Origin: SAR202 cluster bacterium | Lineage (GTDB): Bacteria > Chloroflexota > Dehalococcoidia > Lucifugimonadales > UBA1123 | Length of the DNA stretch: 7,376 bases | NCBI GenBank assembly: GCA_030743915.1 | Contig: JASLRP010000238.1 | Location: 1-7,376 of the forward strand | Direction of reading: 5' to 3' | In this document: positions 1 through 5,963 of the stretch, one piece after another | Numbering within the stretch: position 1 is the stretch's first letter | How the letters are laid out: each line of letters opens with the position of its first letter | Position numbers and translations under genes: made by a program | The notes under the pieces: model-generated | Told to the model about the DNA's origin: nothing | The model's database searches: none | Seen by the model: the letters and a program-made list of their open reading frames with translations, nothing else

Positions 1-558
1 GATTGGTGGCGAGACCCTGGGAAGCTCAGGCATGGGACTGGTGAGAGGCCACCACATCAACGCTCCTGTGCACAGCATAAGCACATGCTCGACGACATGA
101 ACAGCATGATTCGTGACAGACACTTCGTACAGGCTGGGCAAGTGCCATATGGAAAATATGATGTTGAACGCCAGGAACGCCCCAATGGGGTTGGTCAACA
201 TCCTCATCGTCCGGAACGCCATGTTGGTCCGGAGCAGAGGGCGGAGTAGCCAATCAGGAGTTCCCATGATGAGGAATGGCGGGGCCACCAGGGTGATCAG
301 GATGTGCTGAGTCATGTGAACGCTGAACAGGTATTTCTCGGCCACTACGTGGATGGGGGAAAGGACCGCAACGAAGATCACCAGGACGCCCAGTGTGAAT
401 GTCGCGACCTTGCGGGGGTCAACGTCGTCTGCGAGGTCGTATTTCTGTCTCAAAGGCCCGACACCCAGTAGATAGGCAACCTCCAGCGCTATGAGGCCGA
501 TAAGGGCGTCAGGATGCCCACCCCATTGCAACCATAGAGACTCGGTTCCTTCTAACAT
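1..558 (-). CDS. ctaG: CtaG, caa3 cytochrome oxidase assembly factor (3' end cut by window edge)
   Basis: This is the first 186 codons of a membrane protein of the caa3_CtaG family, needed in Bacillus for assembly of active caa3 oxidase, probably through copper delivery to CuB. The frame stays open to the left edge, so the C-terminal part is missing. Residues about 18-35, 52-70, 81-99, 126-145 and 153-171 are hydrophobic membrane segments. Histidine-rich helix ends typical of the family are visible: HMTQH at 81-85, WHLPSLYE at 138-145 and HAVHVVEH at 151-158, likely metal-handling positions. The ATG at 558 is chosen because GGGAG lies 6 bases upstream and no other in-frame start fits better. 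It sits 52 bases after the subunit IV stop, the last visible gene of the oxidase operon. The family call rests on motif recognition and context; the copper role is family knowledge. Confidence 0.9.
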   Translation of the reverse strand, partial: MLEGTESLWLQWGGHPDALIGLIALEVAYLLGVGPLRQKYDLADDVDPRKVATFTLGVLVIFVAVLSPIHVVAEKYLFSVHMTQHILITLVAPPFLIMGTPDWLLRPLLRTNMAFRTMRMLTNPIGAFLAFNIIFSIWHLPSLYEVSVTNHAVHVVEHVLMLCTGALMWWPLTSPMPELPRVSPPI

Positions 559-610
559 GCGATGCTCCCGCTCATCCGTCCCGCATCATTTGCCGCATTG
601 ACCGCCGACA

Positions 611-907
611 TCAGACGAAGAACTGGAACAGCGCGATGATGGCAAACACAACAAGCACGGCCAAGACCAGTCCCGCGATGAACATTGTCGAAAATAATTT
701 GTGGTCGTACTTCAGGTGCATGTAGAACATCGCCACCAGCGCGAATTTGCCGATGGACAGCACGGCCAGCACCGGGATGATGCCTTTGCCGAGGGCGTTT
801 ACGTAAAATATCCCGACTTCGATAGCCGTAATAATCGACAGCGTGACTGCGACTTTGAAGTAAGTCCCCGGAGTGGGGTGTGCTGCGTGCGCTTGTTCCT
901 GACTCAT
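611..907 (-). CDS. ctaF: Cytochrome c oxidase subunit IV (prokaryotic COX4-like)
   Basis: This is a small integral-membrane subunit of the caa3 oxidase, 98 residues from the chosen ATG, which fits the usual size of about 100 residues. Three membrane helices are visible at about 17-37, 43-63 and 73-95. The motif FYMHLKYD at 61-68, at the end of helix 2, is characteristic of prokaryotic subunit IV. The subunit is not catalytic and is thought to stabilise the complex. The frame stays open upstream to a GTG at 982, which would add 25 polar residues and leave only 14 bases after ctaE. The ATG at 907 is preferred because the protein then begins MSQEQAHAAHPTPGTYFK, the usual His/Pro-rich start of this family. 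Its ribosome site (GGGTGGA) is weak, while the GTG has AAGGA 11 bases away, so the start is uncertain. It lies between ctaE and ctaG. Confidence 0.88.
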   Translation of the reverse strand: MSQEQAHAAHPTPGTYFKVAVTLSIITAIEVGIFYVNALGKGIIPVLAVLSIGKFALVAMFYMHLKYDHKLFSTMFIAGLVLAVLVVFAIIALFQFFV

Positions 908-996
908 GTTCCACCCAGAATTCTTCGTATTTTGATTTGTGGAGACTTCGGGGCCATAGTTCGTTTGATTGGCCGAAGTCACAGATATGCGATTCC

Positions 997-1617
997 TTAG
1001 AATCCTTCGAAAACGCCGAACAGGTAAACGACTGTGAATATGACGATCCAGACTACGTCAACGAAGTGCCAGTAGAGGGCCGCGAGGTCGAGGTCCAGAT
1101 TGGTCTCCGGCGTCACGCCGCCCTTCCTGAATGAGTGGAAGTAGAGTGACAACAGCCAGATCACTCCCAGCGTTACGTGCGCTCCGTGGAAGCCCGTGAG
1201 CGTGAAGAAAGTGGTCCCGAACAGGTTCGTTCTGGGCGTCAGCCCGTGCTGGATGAAATCTCGAAACTCAAATACCTGGAAGGCCAGGAATGTCGCTCCC
1301 AGGATGCAGGTAGATAGCAGCCAGACCCGGAAAACCTTGATGTTTCCGCGCGTCAGGGCCGCGTAGGACAGCACCATGCTCATGGAGCTCATCAGCAATA
1401 CGAATGTGCTGACCGATGTTACCGGAATGCTGAACACGTCTATCGGCATCGGCCCTGCGATGCTCTTGCCCTGATATACCAGGTACGTGGCGATCAGGGA
1501 GCCGAAGAACATGCAGTCCGAACCCAGGAAGGCCCACATCAGGAGCTTTCGATTGTTCAGGCCGGTCGAGGTGGCCTCGTGTTCCCCGGCGTGGGGGACT
1601 GAAGGTGCGTGTGCCAA
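997..1617 (-). CDS. ctaE: Cytochrome c oxidase subunit III
   Basis: This is subunit III of the haem-copper oxidase, an integral-membrane protein that carries no redox metal and stabilises subunit I and proton uptake. It has 206 residues, typical of short bacterial forms with five helices, at about 26-46, 64-84, 97-117, 136-160 and 181-202. Family motifs are present: FHGAHVTLG at 143-151 and YWHFVDVVW at 182-190. The position usually held by a conserved Glu in helix 1 is Asp34 here (GSDCMFF). The longest reading begins at a TTG at 1680, but that overlaps ctaD by 47 bases and adds an unlikely Thr/Pro-rich leader. A second TTG at 1617 has a perfect GGAGGAG five bases upstream and begins 16 bases after the ctaD stop, so it is chosen. 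It is very likely co-transcribed with ctaD. Confidence 0.95.
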   Translation of the reverse strand: MAHAPSVPHAGEHEATSTGLNNRKLLMWAFLGSDCMFFGSLIATYLVYQGKSIAGPMPIDVFSIPVTSVSTFVLLMSSMSMVLSYAALTRGNIKVFRVWLLSTCILGATFLAFQVFEFRDFIQHGLTPRTNLFGTTFFTLTGFHGAHVTLGVIWLLSLYFHSFRKGGVTPETNLDLDLAALYWHFVDVVWIVIFTVVYLFGVFEGF

Positions 1618-1622
1618 AGGTT

Positions 1623-1629
1623 CTCCTCC
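1623..1629 (-). promoter_or_regulatory. Shine-Dalgarno site that sets the ctaE TTG start
   Basis: On the minus strand this reads GGAGGAG, followed by the spacer AACCT and then TTG at 1617-1615. It is the strongest ribosome site in the window. It lies just after the ctaD stop codon (1634-1636), which excludes the upstream TTG at 1680 as the natural start. Confidence 0.85.
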
Positions 1630-1633
1630 GCTC

Positions 1634-3505
1634 TCAGTGGGACGAGTGGTCGTTGGGATCGGGGTCGTTGACCGGTTCAAACGACCAGGCGTAAACGCCG
1701 ATCATGCCGATAAGAACCCCCGCCGCGGCGAGGACGAAGGGGTATATCACCCCGTTATAAACGACGCCGTAGGCGGCGATGAACAGCCCGATGCTGACGA
1801 TGATTGGCCAGTACGACGGCTGTGGCAGGTGAATCGAGTGTTCTTCTTCCTCCCCTGAACCGCCTGCAACCGGCACCGGGACGCCTTCCCGTCGGCGCAG
1901 TTTCTCTTCCCACCACTCATCTCGGTCAGTGACGGTCGGGATTGCAGCGAAGTTGTACTCAGGGGGCGGCGACGGGATGGACCACTCCAGGGTCCTTGCG
2001 TCCCACGGGTCGCCCGACGCCTCTTCTCCGTTGAGCCAGCTCTTTACGAAATTGAACATGAAGATCAATAGCGCGGCTGCCAGCAAGAACACGCCGATGG
2101 TCGATATCAGATTCCAAAACTCCCAGCCCATGTTCGACTGGTAGGTGTAAATTCGCCGCGGCATGCCGTCGAGTCCGGTGAAGTGCATCGGGAAGAACGC
2201 GATGTTCTGAGCGATGAGCATCATCCAGAAATGCGCTTTGCCCAGTCCCTCGTTGTACATCTTGCCGGTAATCTTGGGGAACCAGAAGTAAACCCCTGCG
2301 AATATTCCGAAAATCGCCCCGCCAAATAGAACGTAATGGATGTGAGCGACGATGAAGTAAGTGTCCTGCTGTTGAGCGTCGGAGGCGGCGACGGCGTGCA
2401 TAACTCCGCTGACCCCGCCAATGACAAACATTGCCACAAATCCCAGGGCAAATAGCATCGGCGTCTTGAAACTCAGGGACCCGCCCCATATCGTTCCCAG
2501 CCAGTTGAACACTTTGATGCCCGTGGGCGCCGCGATCATCATGGTGGTAAAGGTGAACACCGAGTTTGCCACCGGGCCGAGGCCCACGGTGAACATGTGA
2601 TGGCTCCAGACCATCCAGCCCATGAAAGCGATGATTACCCCTGCGATCACCACGGTGCCGTAGCCGAACAGCGGCTTTTTGGCAAAGGTCGGTAACACGT
2701 CTGAGACGATGCCCATCGCGGGCAGTATGAGGATGTACACTTCTGGATGACCGAACACCCAGAACAGGTGCTGCCACAACAGCGGGCTGGCTCCCGCCGC
2801 CACATTGAAGAAATTCATTCCAAATGTGCGATCGAGGAGCAACTCAATCAGGGCGACCGTAATTACCGGGAAGGCCAGCACCAGCAAGATCGCCGTTATC
2901 AGACTCATCCAGGTGAACAAAGGCATGCGCATGAAGTCCATGCCAGGCGCCCTCATGTTCACGATGGTGACAACAAAGTTAAACGCCGCTGCCAGCGACG
3001 CGACGCCCAACACCTGGAGGCTGATGATCCATAGATCAACGCCGTGCCCTGGGTTTGCTGAGATTCCGGTGAGAGGAGCGTACGCGAACCAACCCGTGTT
3101 GGGGGCGCTGCCAGAAATCCAGCTGATTTTCAGCAGGAGCGCTCCGGCCAGGAACGTCCAGAAACTGAACGCGTTTAGCCGTGGGAATGCAACGTCGCGG
3201 GCACCTATTTGCAGCGGAATGATGAAGTTGAAGAAGGCCGCGCTCAGTGGCATGACCCCCAGGAAGATCATGGTTGTTCCGTGCATCGTGAATAGCTGGT
3301 TGAATATCTCGGGCGATACGATGTCCTGCTCGGCTTGAGCCAACTGGACGCGCATGAGCATGGCTTCCAACCCGCCAGTCAGGAACAGCAGGAATGCCGA
3401 AACGCCATACATAATTCCAATGCGCTTGTGATCGATGGTCGTAATCCATGACCACACCCCTGTCGGGTGAACAGGTCTGGGAATCGACAGTGGCATGCTG
3501 CTCAT
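1634..3505 (-). CDS. ctaD: Cytochrome c oxidase subunit I (A1-type haem-copper catalytic subunit)
   Basis: This is the catalytic subunit that reduces O2 to water at the haem a3-CuB centre and pumps protons. All metal ligands are visible: haem a by His75 (FTMHG) and His390, haem a3 by His388 (AHIHYVL), and CuB by His253, His302 and His303. Tyr257, cross-linked to His253 in the family, is present in HPEVY. Glu255 in that motif, Asp104 (GARDVAFPR, D-channel entry) and Lys331 (PTGIKVF, K-channel) place it in subfamily A1. The usual AHFHYVL reads AHIHYVL. Length is 623 residues, close to Bacillus CtaD; after the twelve-helix core there is a charged linker (about 525-556, with GEEEEH) and two more helices at about 565-584 and 587-607. 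The ATG at 3505 has GGAGG six bases upstream. It follows ctaC by 86 bases and precedes ctaE by 16. Confidence 0.98.
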   Translation of the reverse strand: MSSMPLSIPRPVHPTGVWSWITTIDHKRIGIMYGVSAFLLFLTGGLEAMLMRVQLAQAEQDIVSPEIFNQLFTMHGTTMIFLGVMPLSAAFFNFIIPLQIGARDVAFPRLNAFSFWTFLAGALLLKISWISGSAPNTGWFAYAPLTGISANPGHGVDLWIISLQVLGVASLAAAFNFVVTIVNMRAPGMDFMRMPLFTWMSLITAILLVLAFPVITVALIELLLDRTFGMNFFNVAAGASPLLWQHLFWVFGHPEVYILILPAMGIVSDVLPTFAKKPLFGYGTVVIAGVIIAFMGWMVWSHHMFTVGLGPVANSVFTFTTMMIAAPTGIKVFNWLGTIWGGSLSFKTPMLFALGFVAMFVIGGVSGVMHAVAASDAQQQDTYFIVAHIHYVLFGGAIFGIFAGVYFWFPKITGKMYNEGLGKAHFWMMLIAQNIAFFPMHFTGLDGMPRRIYTYQSNMGWEFWNLISTIGVFLLAAALLIFMFNFVKSWLNGEEASGDPWDARTLEWSIPSPPPEYNFAAIPTVTDRDEWWEEKLRRREGVPVPVAGGSGEEEEHSIHLPQPSYWPIIVSIGLFIAAYGVVYNGVIYPFVLAAAGVLIGMIGVYAWSFEPVNDPDPNDHSSH

Positions 3506-3511
3506 CCGTGG

Positions 3512-3535
3512 CCTCCGTTGGAATCGCTCCGGAGA
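3512..3535 (-). promoter_or_regulatory. Possible hairpin that pairs the ctaD Shine-Dalgarno site
   Basis: On the minus strand TCTCCG (3535-3530) can pair with CGGAGG (3517-3512) across a 12-base loop: five Watson-Crick pairs plus one T-G wobble. CGGAGG contains the ctaD ribosome site, six bases before its ATG, so the stem would hide it. The pairing is seen in the sequence. Any effect on translation is inference, and the left arm is also part of the short self-palindrome CTCCGGAG. Confidence 0.35.
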
Positions 3536-3552
3536 TACATTTTGAAATCCTT

Positions 3553-3586
3553 ATTAGGCGCGATGGTAATTAGGCGCGATGGTAAT
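3553..3586. repeat. Perfect 16-bp tandem duplication between ctaC and ctaD
   Basis: The unit ATTAGGCGCGATGGTA occurs twice head to tail (3553-3568 and 3569-3584) with two further bases of a third copy. It lies inside the 86-base gap between the ctaC stop and the ctaD start. Perfect identity suggests a recent slippage duplication or a tandem protein- or RNA-binding site. No function can be assigned. Confidence 0.9.
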
Positions 3587-3591
3587 CTGGT

Positions 3592-4692
3592 TCATTTGAG
3601 ATTGGACAGGTACGCGACCAGCGCTGAGATATCCGGTTCACTGAGTTTTTTGGTTGGATCCGTGTAAACAGCGGCCTGTCGGGACATGATGTTTCCGGGC
3701 TTGGCCTTGTCTGGGTCTTCCAGCCACTCCCTCAGATTCTTCTGAACGATAGAGGAGTTGACCCGATCGAACTCGTCTCGATTCTCGAAGACGCCGCCGG
3801 CCAAAGTCGTCCTGCTGGCGAGGTGAGTGAGATTGGGGCCAACCCGGCCTTTAGAGTCTGGATCTGTTGCATGGCATCCCGCGCAACCTGCCTGTTGGAA
3901 GACATCTTTGCCCGCGGCAATCAGCGGGTCTTGGGATTCAAAGGCTGGCGACGCCTGTTCAAGCAGCCAGGCGTCGAAGTCCTCGCGGGGTTCGGCGATT
4001 ACCCGGAACCGCATGAGGGCGTGAGAAACACCGCAGAACTCGGCGCATTGGGCATAGTAGTAACCTGGCGTGTCTGCCTGCAACCACATCGTGTTGTCAT
4101 TGCCCGGCACCATGTCAACCTTGCCACCGATCTTTGGGACCCAGAAACTGTGAATCACGTCAACCGAACTGAGCCTGATGTTGATGACCTCGCCGACGGG
4201 AACGTGCAATTCGTTGGCGAAAACGATCTCTTCTTCGGCGTTTTGAGGATGTGGGTACCGAAACTCGAACCACCATTGATGCCCGACGGCATCGACGACG
4301 AGGCCGCCTTCTTCAGGCGGAAGCGGAGAGTTGGTGTTGTCGAATATCGTGAATATAGTGGGGATGATCACCAACACGAGGAGCCCGGTCGGAATCACCG
4401 TCCACGTGACTTCCAAAGTATTGTTGCCGTGGGTCTGATGAGGCATCTCGTCATCGCTGCGGCGTCGGTACTTGATGACCGCATAGATGAGAAGAGCCTC
4501 AACGAGGACGAAAACTAGCATTCCTGCCGCGAAGATCACCCAGAAAAGATTCAACTGGGACTGGGCCACTGGCCCCAAAGCCTCGAATGTGGATTGCGGA
4601 TGGGACTGGTTGCAGCCAAACATGAGCGCCGCAAAAGCCATCATTAGCGCCAGACTGACGATTTTATTCGGGCGCAGTCTGAGATTCACCAT
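3592..4692 (-). CDS. ctaC: Cytochrome c oxidase subunit II with fused cytochrome c domain (caa3 type)
   Basis: This subunit takes electrons from the donor cytochrome and passes them through CuA to subunit I. Length is 366 residues. Residues 1-27 form a signal peptide ending in LMFGC27, a plausible though non-canonical lipobox. Helices lie at about 47-71 and 96-118. The cupredoxin domain follows, with the aromatic patch QWWFEFRYP at 139-147. CuA ligands are all present: His181, Cys216, Glu218 (backbone), Cys220, His224 and Met227. A C-terminal class I cytochrome c domain (about 255-366) has the haem site CAGCH at 270-274 and a likely axial Met336 (GNIMSR). This fusion defines caa3 oxidases. 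The ATG at 4692 is the start; its G-rich ribosome site is about 12 bases away, inside a hairpin loop. It begins the structural operon, separate from ctaAB. Confidence 0.97.
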   Translation of the reverse strand: MVNLRLRPNKIVSLALMMAFAALMFGCNQSHPQSTFEALGPVAQSQLNLFWVIFAAGMLVFVLVEALLIYAVIKYRRRSDDEMPHQTHGNNTLEVTWTVIPTGLLVLVIIPTIFTIFDNTNSPLPPEEGGLVVDAVGHQWWFEFRYPHPQNAEEEIVFANELHVPVGEVINIRLSSVDVIHSFWVPKIGGKVDMVPGNDNTMWLQADTPGYYYAQCAEFCGVSHALMRFRVIAEPREDFDAWLLEQASPAFESQDPLIAAGKDVFQQAGCAGCHATDPDSKGRVGPNLTHLASRTTLAGGVFENRDEFDRVNSSIVQKNLREWLEDPDKAKPGNIMSRQAAVYTDPTKKLSEPDISALVAYLSNLK

Positions 4693-4695
4693 TTT

Positions 4696-4718
4696 TATCA
4701 GATTCCCCCTCTCTGATA
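4696..4718 (-). promoter_or_regulatory. Hairpin showing the ctaC Shine-Dalgarno sequence in its loop
   Basis: On the minus strand TATCAGA (4718-4712) and TCTGATA (4702-4696) are perfectly complementary, giving a 7-bp stem with the 9-base loop GAGGGGGAA. The loop is the only good ribosome site for ctaC, and the stem ends 3 bases before the ATG. Read linearly the G-run is about 12 bases from the start, rather far; folding would shorten that distance. The complementarity is seen directly; a regulatory role is inference. Confidence 0.55.
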
Positions 4719-4732
4719 TTGACCCACGTCAA
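4719..4732. promoter_or_regulatory. TTGAC-N4-GTCAA palindrome, FNR/CRP-family-like site
   Basis: On the minus strand the sequence is TTGACGTGGGTCAA, a perfect inverted repeat with 5-bp arms and a 4-base centre. This has the spacing of FNR/CRP-family operators (FNR consensus TTGAT-N4-ATCAA), differing by one symmetric base. An oxygen- or redox-responsive regulator would make sense ahead of an oxidase operon. It lies downstream of the candidate promoter, so it would act as a repressor site, or it may be an RNA hairpin instead. Confidence 0.4.
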
Positions 4733-4757
4733 ATACGACGTGCGACATCGGTTACAG

Positions 4758-4786
4758 AAGTTATCAAAGCATCAGGCCGCAGTCAA
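4758..4786 (-). promoter_or_regulatory. Candidate sigma70-like promoter for ctaCDEFG
   Basis: On the minus strand TTGACT (4786-4781, five of six to the -35 consensus) is followed after 17 bases by TAACTT (4763-4758, a weak -10 matching three of six). The predicted start near 4751 gives a leader of about 59 bases before ctaC. The good -35, ideal spacing and location support it; the poor -10 keeps confidence moderate and would suit an activated promoter. Confidence 0.45.
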
Positions 4787-4821
4787 GCCGCTCTGGTGAC
4801 TTCCATGTCCATCGTTTCTGA

Positions 4822-4851
4822 CATAAATAGGGGAATCCTTTCCTAAATATG
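4822..4851. promoter_or_regulatory. Imperfect 30-bp palindrome upstream of the ctaC promoter
   Basis: The left arm CATAAATAGG (4822-4831) and right arm CCTAAATATG (4842-4851) are inverted repeats matching at 8 of 10 positions, separated by 10 bases. The centre lies about 85 bases upstream of the predicted ctaC transcript start, a plausible activator position. The surrounding AT richness raises the chance of coincidence. Confidence 0.25.
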
Positions 4852-4982
4852 AAGAAATACTAGGATATACCGTGATTAATGTATTTTGAAAGAGTGGTAT
4901 TGCATTAATAGAGATAACGGATAAATTGAATCAAATGCGTGTAAAAGGTAACAATGTTTAAGTTAACATAAAAGTGGTTCGT

Positions 4983-5010
4983 AAAGAAACAGCAGATGCG
5001 AATGCTCTGC
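4983..5010 (-). terminator. Probable Rho-independent terminator after ctaB
   Basis: On the minus strand GCAGAGC (5010-5004) pairs with GC-TCTGC (4999-4992, one bulged A) across the 4-base loop ATTC, giving a 7-bp stem. It is followed directly by TGTTTCTTT, a T-rich tail. It begins about 50 bases after the ctaB stop, a suitable place to end the ctaA-ctaB transcript. The tail is interrupted by G and C, so some read-through into ctaC is possible. Confidence 0.6.
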
Positions 5011-5015
5011 CCGCA

Positions 5016-5036
5016 GCCTGACAGTTTAGATCAGGC
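5016..5036 (-). other. Stem-loop in the ctaB 3' region
   Basis: On the minus strand GCCTGA and TCAGGC form a perfect 6-bp stem with a 9-base loop, lying 24 bases after the ctaB stop and just ahead of the terminator-like hairpin. No T-run follows it, so it is more likely a 3'-end protecting or assisting structure than a terminator itself. Confidence 0.4.
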
Positions 5037-5060
5037 GACCATCTAATTGTTGACCGAGGT

Positions 5061-5942
5061 TCAGATCACGCTGTCAACGATGATGACCAGGAACAGGGCG
5101 CCCAGGTATGCCAGGGAGAACAGATACGTGAATTTTGCGCTCTCGATGCCGGGCCGTCTCATGAGCCGCCACGAGAAGTAAACGAAAGCCAACCCGAGAG
5201 CGGCGGCGCCCCCGAAGTATGTCCACCCGACTGCGCGGGTTGTGAAGAACATTAGAGTAAGAGCGAGCAGCAACAAGGAGTACAAGAATATCGAGCGTTT
5301 TGTTTGTTCAACCCCTGCCACCACCGGCAGCATCGGAACGCCGGCGCTGTGGTAATCATCTTTTAGAATCAGGGCCAACGCCCAAAAGTGTGGTGGGGTC
5401 CAGAAAAACACAATTGCGAACAGGTAGAGCGCCGGGAGGCCCATCTCGCCGGTCACTGCTACCCATCCGACCATCGGAGGGATGGCTCCCGCGGCCCCGC
5501 CAATTACGATATTGTGCGGTGTGGTGCGCTTGAGGCCTTTGGTGTAAACAAATATGTAAAACAGGGTCGCGCTCAATGTGAGGACCGCGCTGAGCACGTT
5601 CACCATTGAACTCAGGACCGCGAACGCCACCATATTCAGAACGATGCCGAAAATCAGCGCATGATTGGGTTGGACACTGCCCATAACGACCGGACGATTC
5701 TGAGTCCGTCGCATGCGCTCGTCGATATCTCGATCAAGGTAGTGATTGAGCGCGTTTGCGCCACCGGCGGCCATTGCCCCGCCACCCAGAACCAGGGCCG
5801 TGAGTTGCAAGCCCGGCGCTCCTTTGGTGGCTAAAAACATGCCTCCGAGCGCCGTGAACACCAGCAATACGATGATTCGAGGCTTTGTGAGCGCAATGTA
5901 GCCCCAGAAAACGCTATGTTTGGACAGAGTTGCAGTGGTCAT
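5061..5942 (-). CDS. ctaB: Protoheme IX farnesyltransferase (haem O synthase)
   Basis: This integral-membrane prenyltransferase of the UbiA superfamily attaches farnesyl diphosphate to haem B to make haem O, the precursor of the haem A in CtaD. Length is 293 residues, normal for the family, and the sequence is almost wholly hydrophobic with about nine helices. The prenyl-diphosphate/Mg motif N-x3-D-x3-D is seen as Asn66, Asp70 and Asp74, followed by RMRRTQNRP (76-84). A second conserved region follows: YTKGLKRTTPHN (133-144), and WTPPHFWALAL...KDDY (181-197) with Asp195-Asp196. The ATG at 5942 is preceded directly by an in-frame TAG, so no longer form exists. It has no close ribosome site: the nearest AAGGAG overlaps the ctaA stop 17 bases upstream, suggesting translation linked to ctaA. 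It is 21 bases after ctaA and ends before a terminator. Confidence 0.97.
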   Translation of the reverse strand: MTTATLSKHSVFWGYIALTKPRIIVLLVFTALGGMFLATKGAPGLQLTALVLGGGAMAAGGANALNHYLDRDIDERMRRTQNRPVVMGSVQPNHALIFGIVLNMVAFAVLSSMVNVLSAVLTLSATLFYIFVYTKGLKRTTPHNIVIGGAAGAIPPMVGWVAVTGEMGLPALYLFAIVFFWTPPHFWALALILKDDYHSAGVPMLPVVAGVEQTKRSIFLYSLLLLALTLMFFTTRAVGWTYFGGAAALGLAFVYFSWRLMRRPGIESAKFTYLFSLAYLGALFLVIIVDSVI

Positions 5943-5963
5943 CTAGTTGTTTTGGAACGCTCC

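Larger units (their letters stand above)
4693..5060. other. AT-rich intergenic regulatory region between ctaB and ctaC
   Basis: This 368-base gap holds no convincing gene. Its core (about 4811-4980) is about 30% GC by hand count, far below the flanking genes. From right to left on the minus strand it contains the end-of-ctaB hairpins, AT-rich sequence with an imperfect palindrome, a candidate promoter, a perfect TTGAC palindrome and the hairpin next to the ctaC start. It probably separates the haem-synthesis unit from the structural operon and carries the control of the latter. Confidence 0.75.

Noticed and set aside
1959..2777. 272-residue minus-strand open frame inside ctaD in another frame
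   Set aside because: It lies wholly within the catalytic subunit I gene and is Arg/His-rich with no membrane pattern, typical of a shifted-frame shadow.
3823..4518. 231-residue plus-strand open frame opposite ctaC
   Set aside because: It is antisense to a clearly recognisable subunit II with all CuA and haem ligands; the long frame follows from high-GC codon structure.
4783..4824. 13-codon minus-strand mini-frame (MSETMDMEVTRAA) upstream of ctaC, considered as a leader peptide
   Set aside because: It has only a distant, weak ribosome site, lies upstream of the predicted transcript start, and has no run of regulatory codons.
4936..4945. DnaA-box-like TTTTACACG on the minus strand in the AT-rich gap, considered as a replication origin signal
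   Set aside because: A single near-match without a cluster of boxes or neighbouring replication genes is not evidence of an origin.
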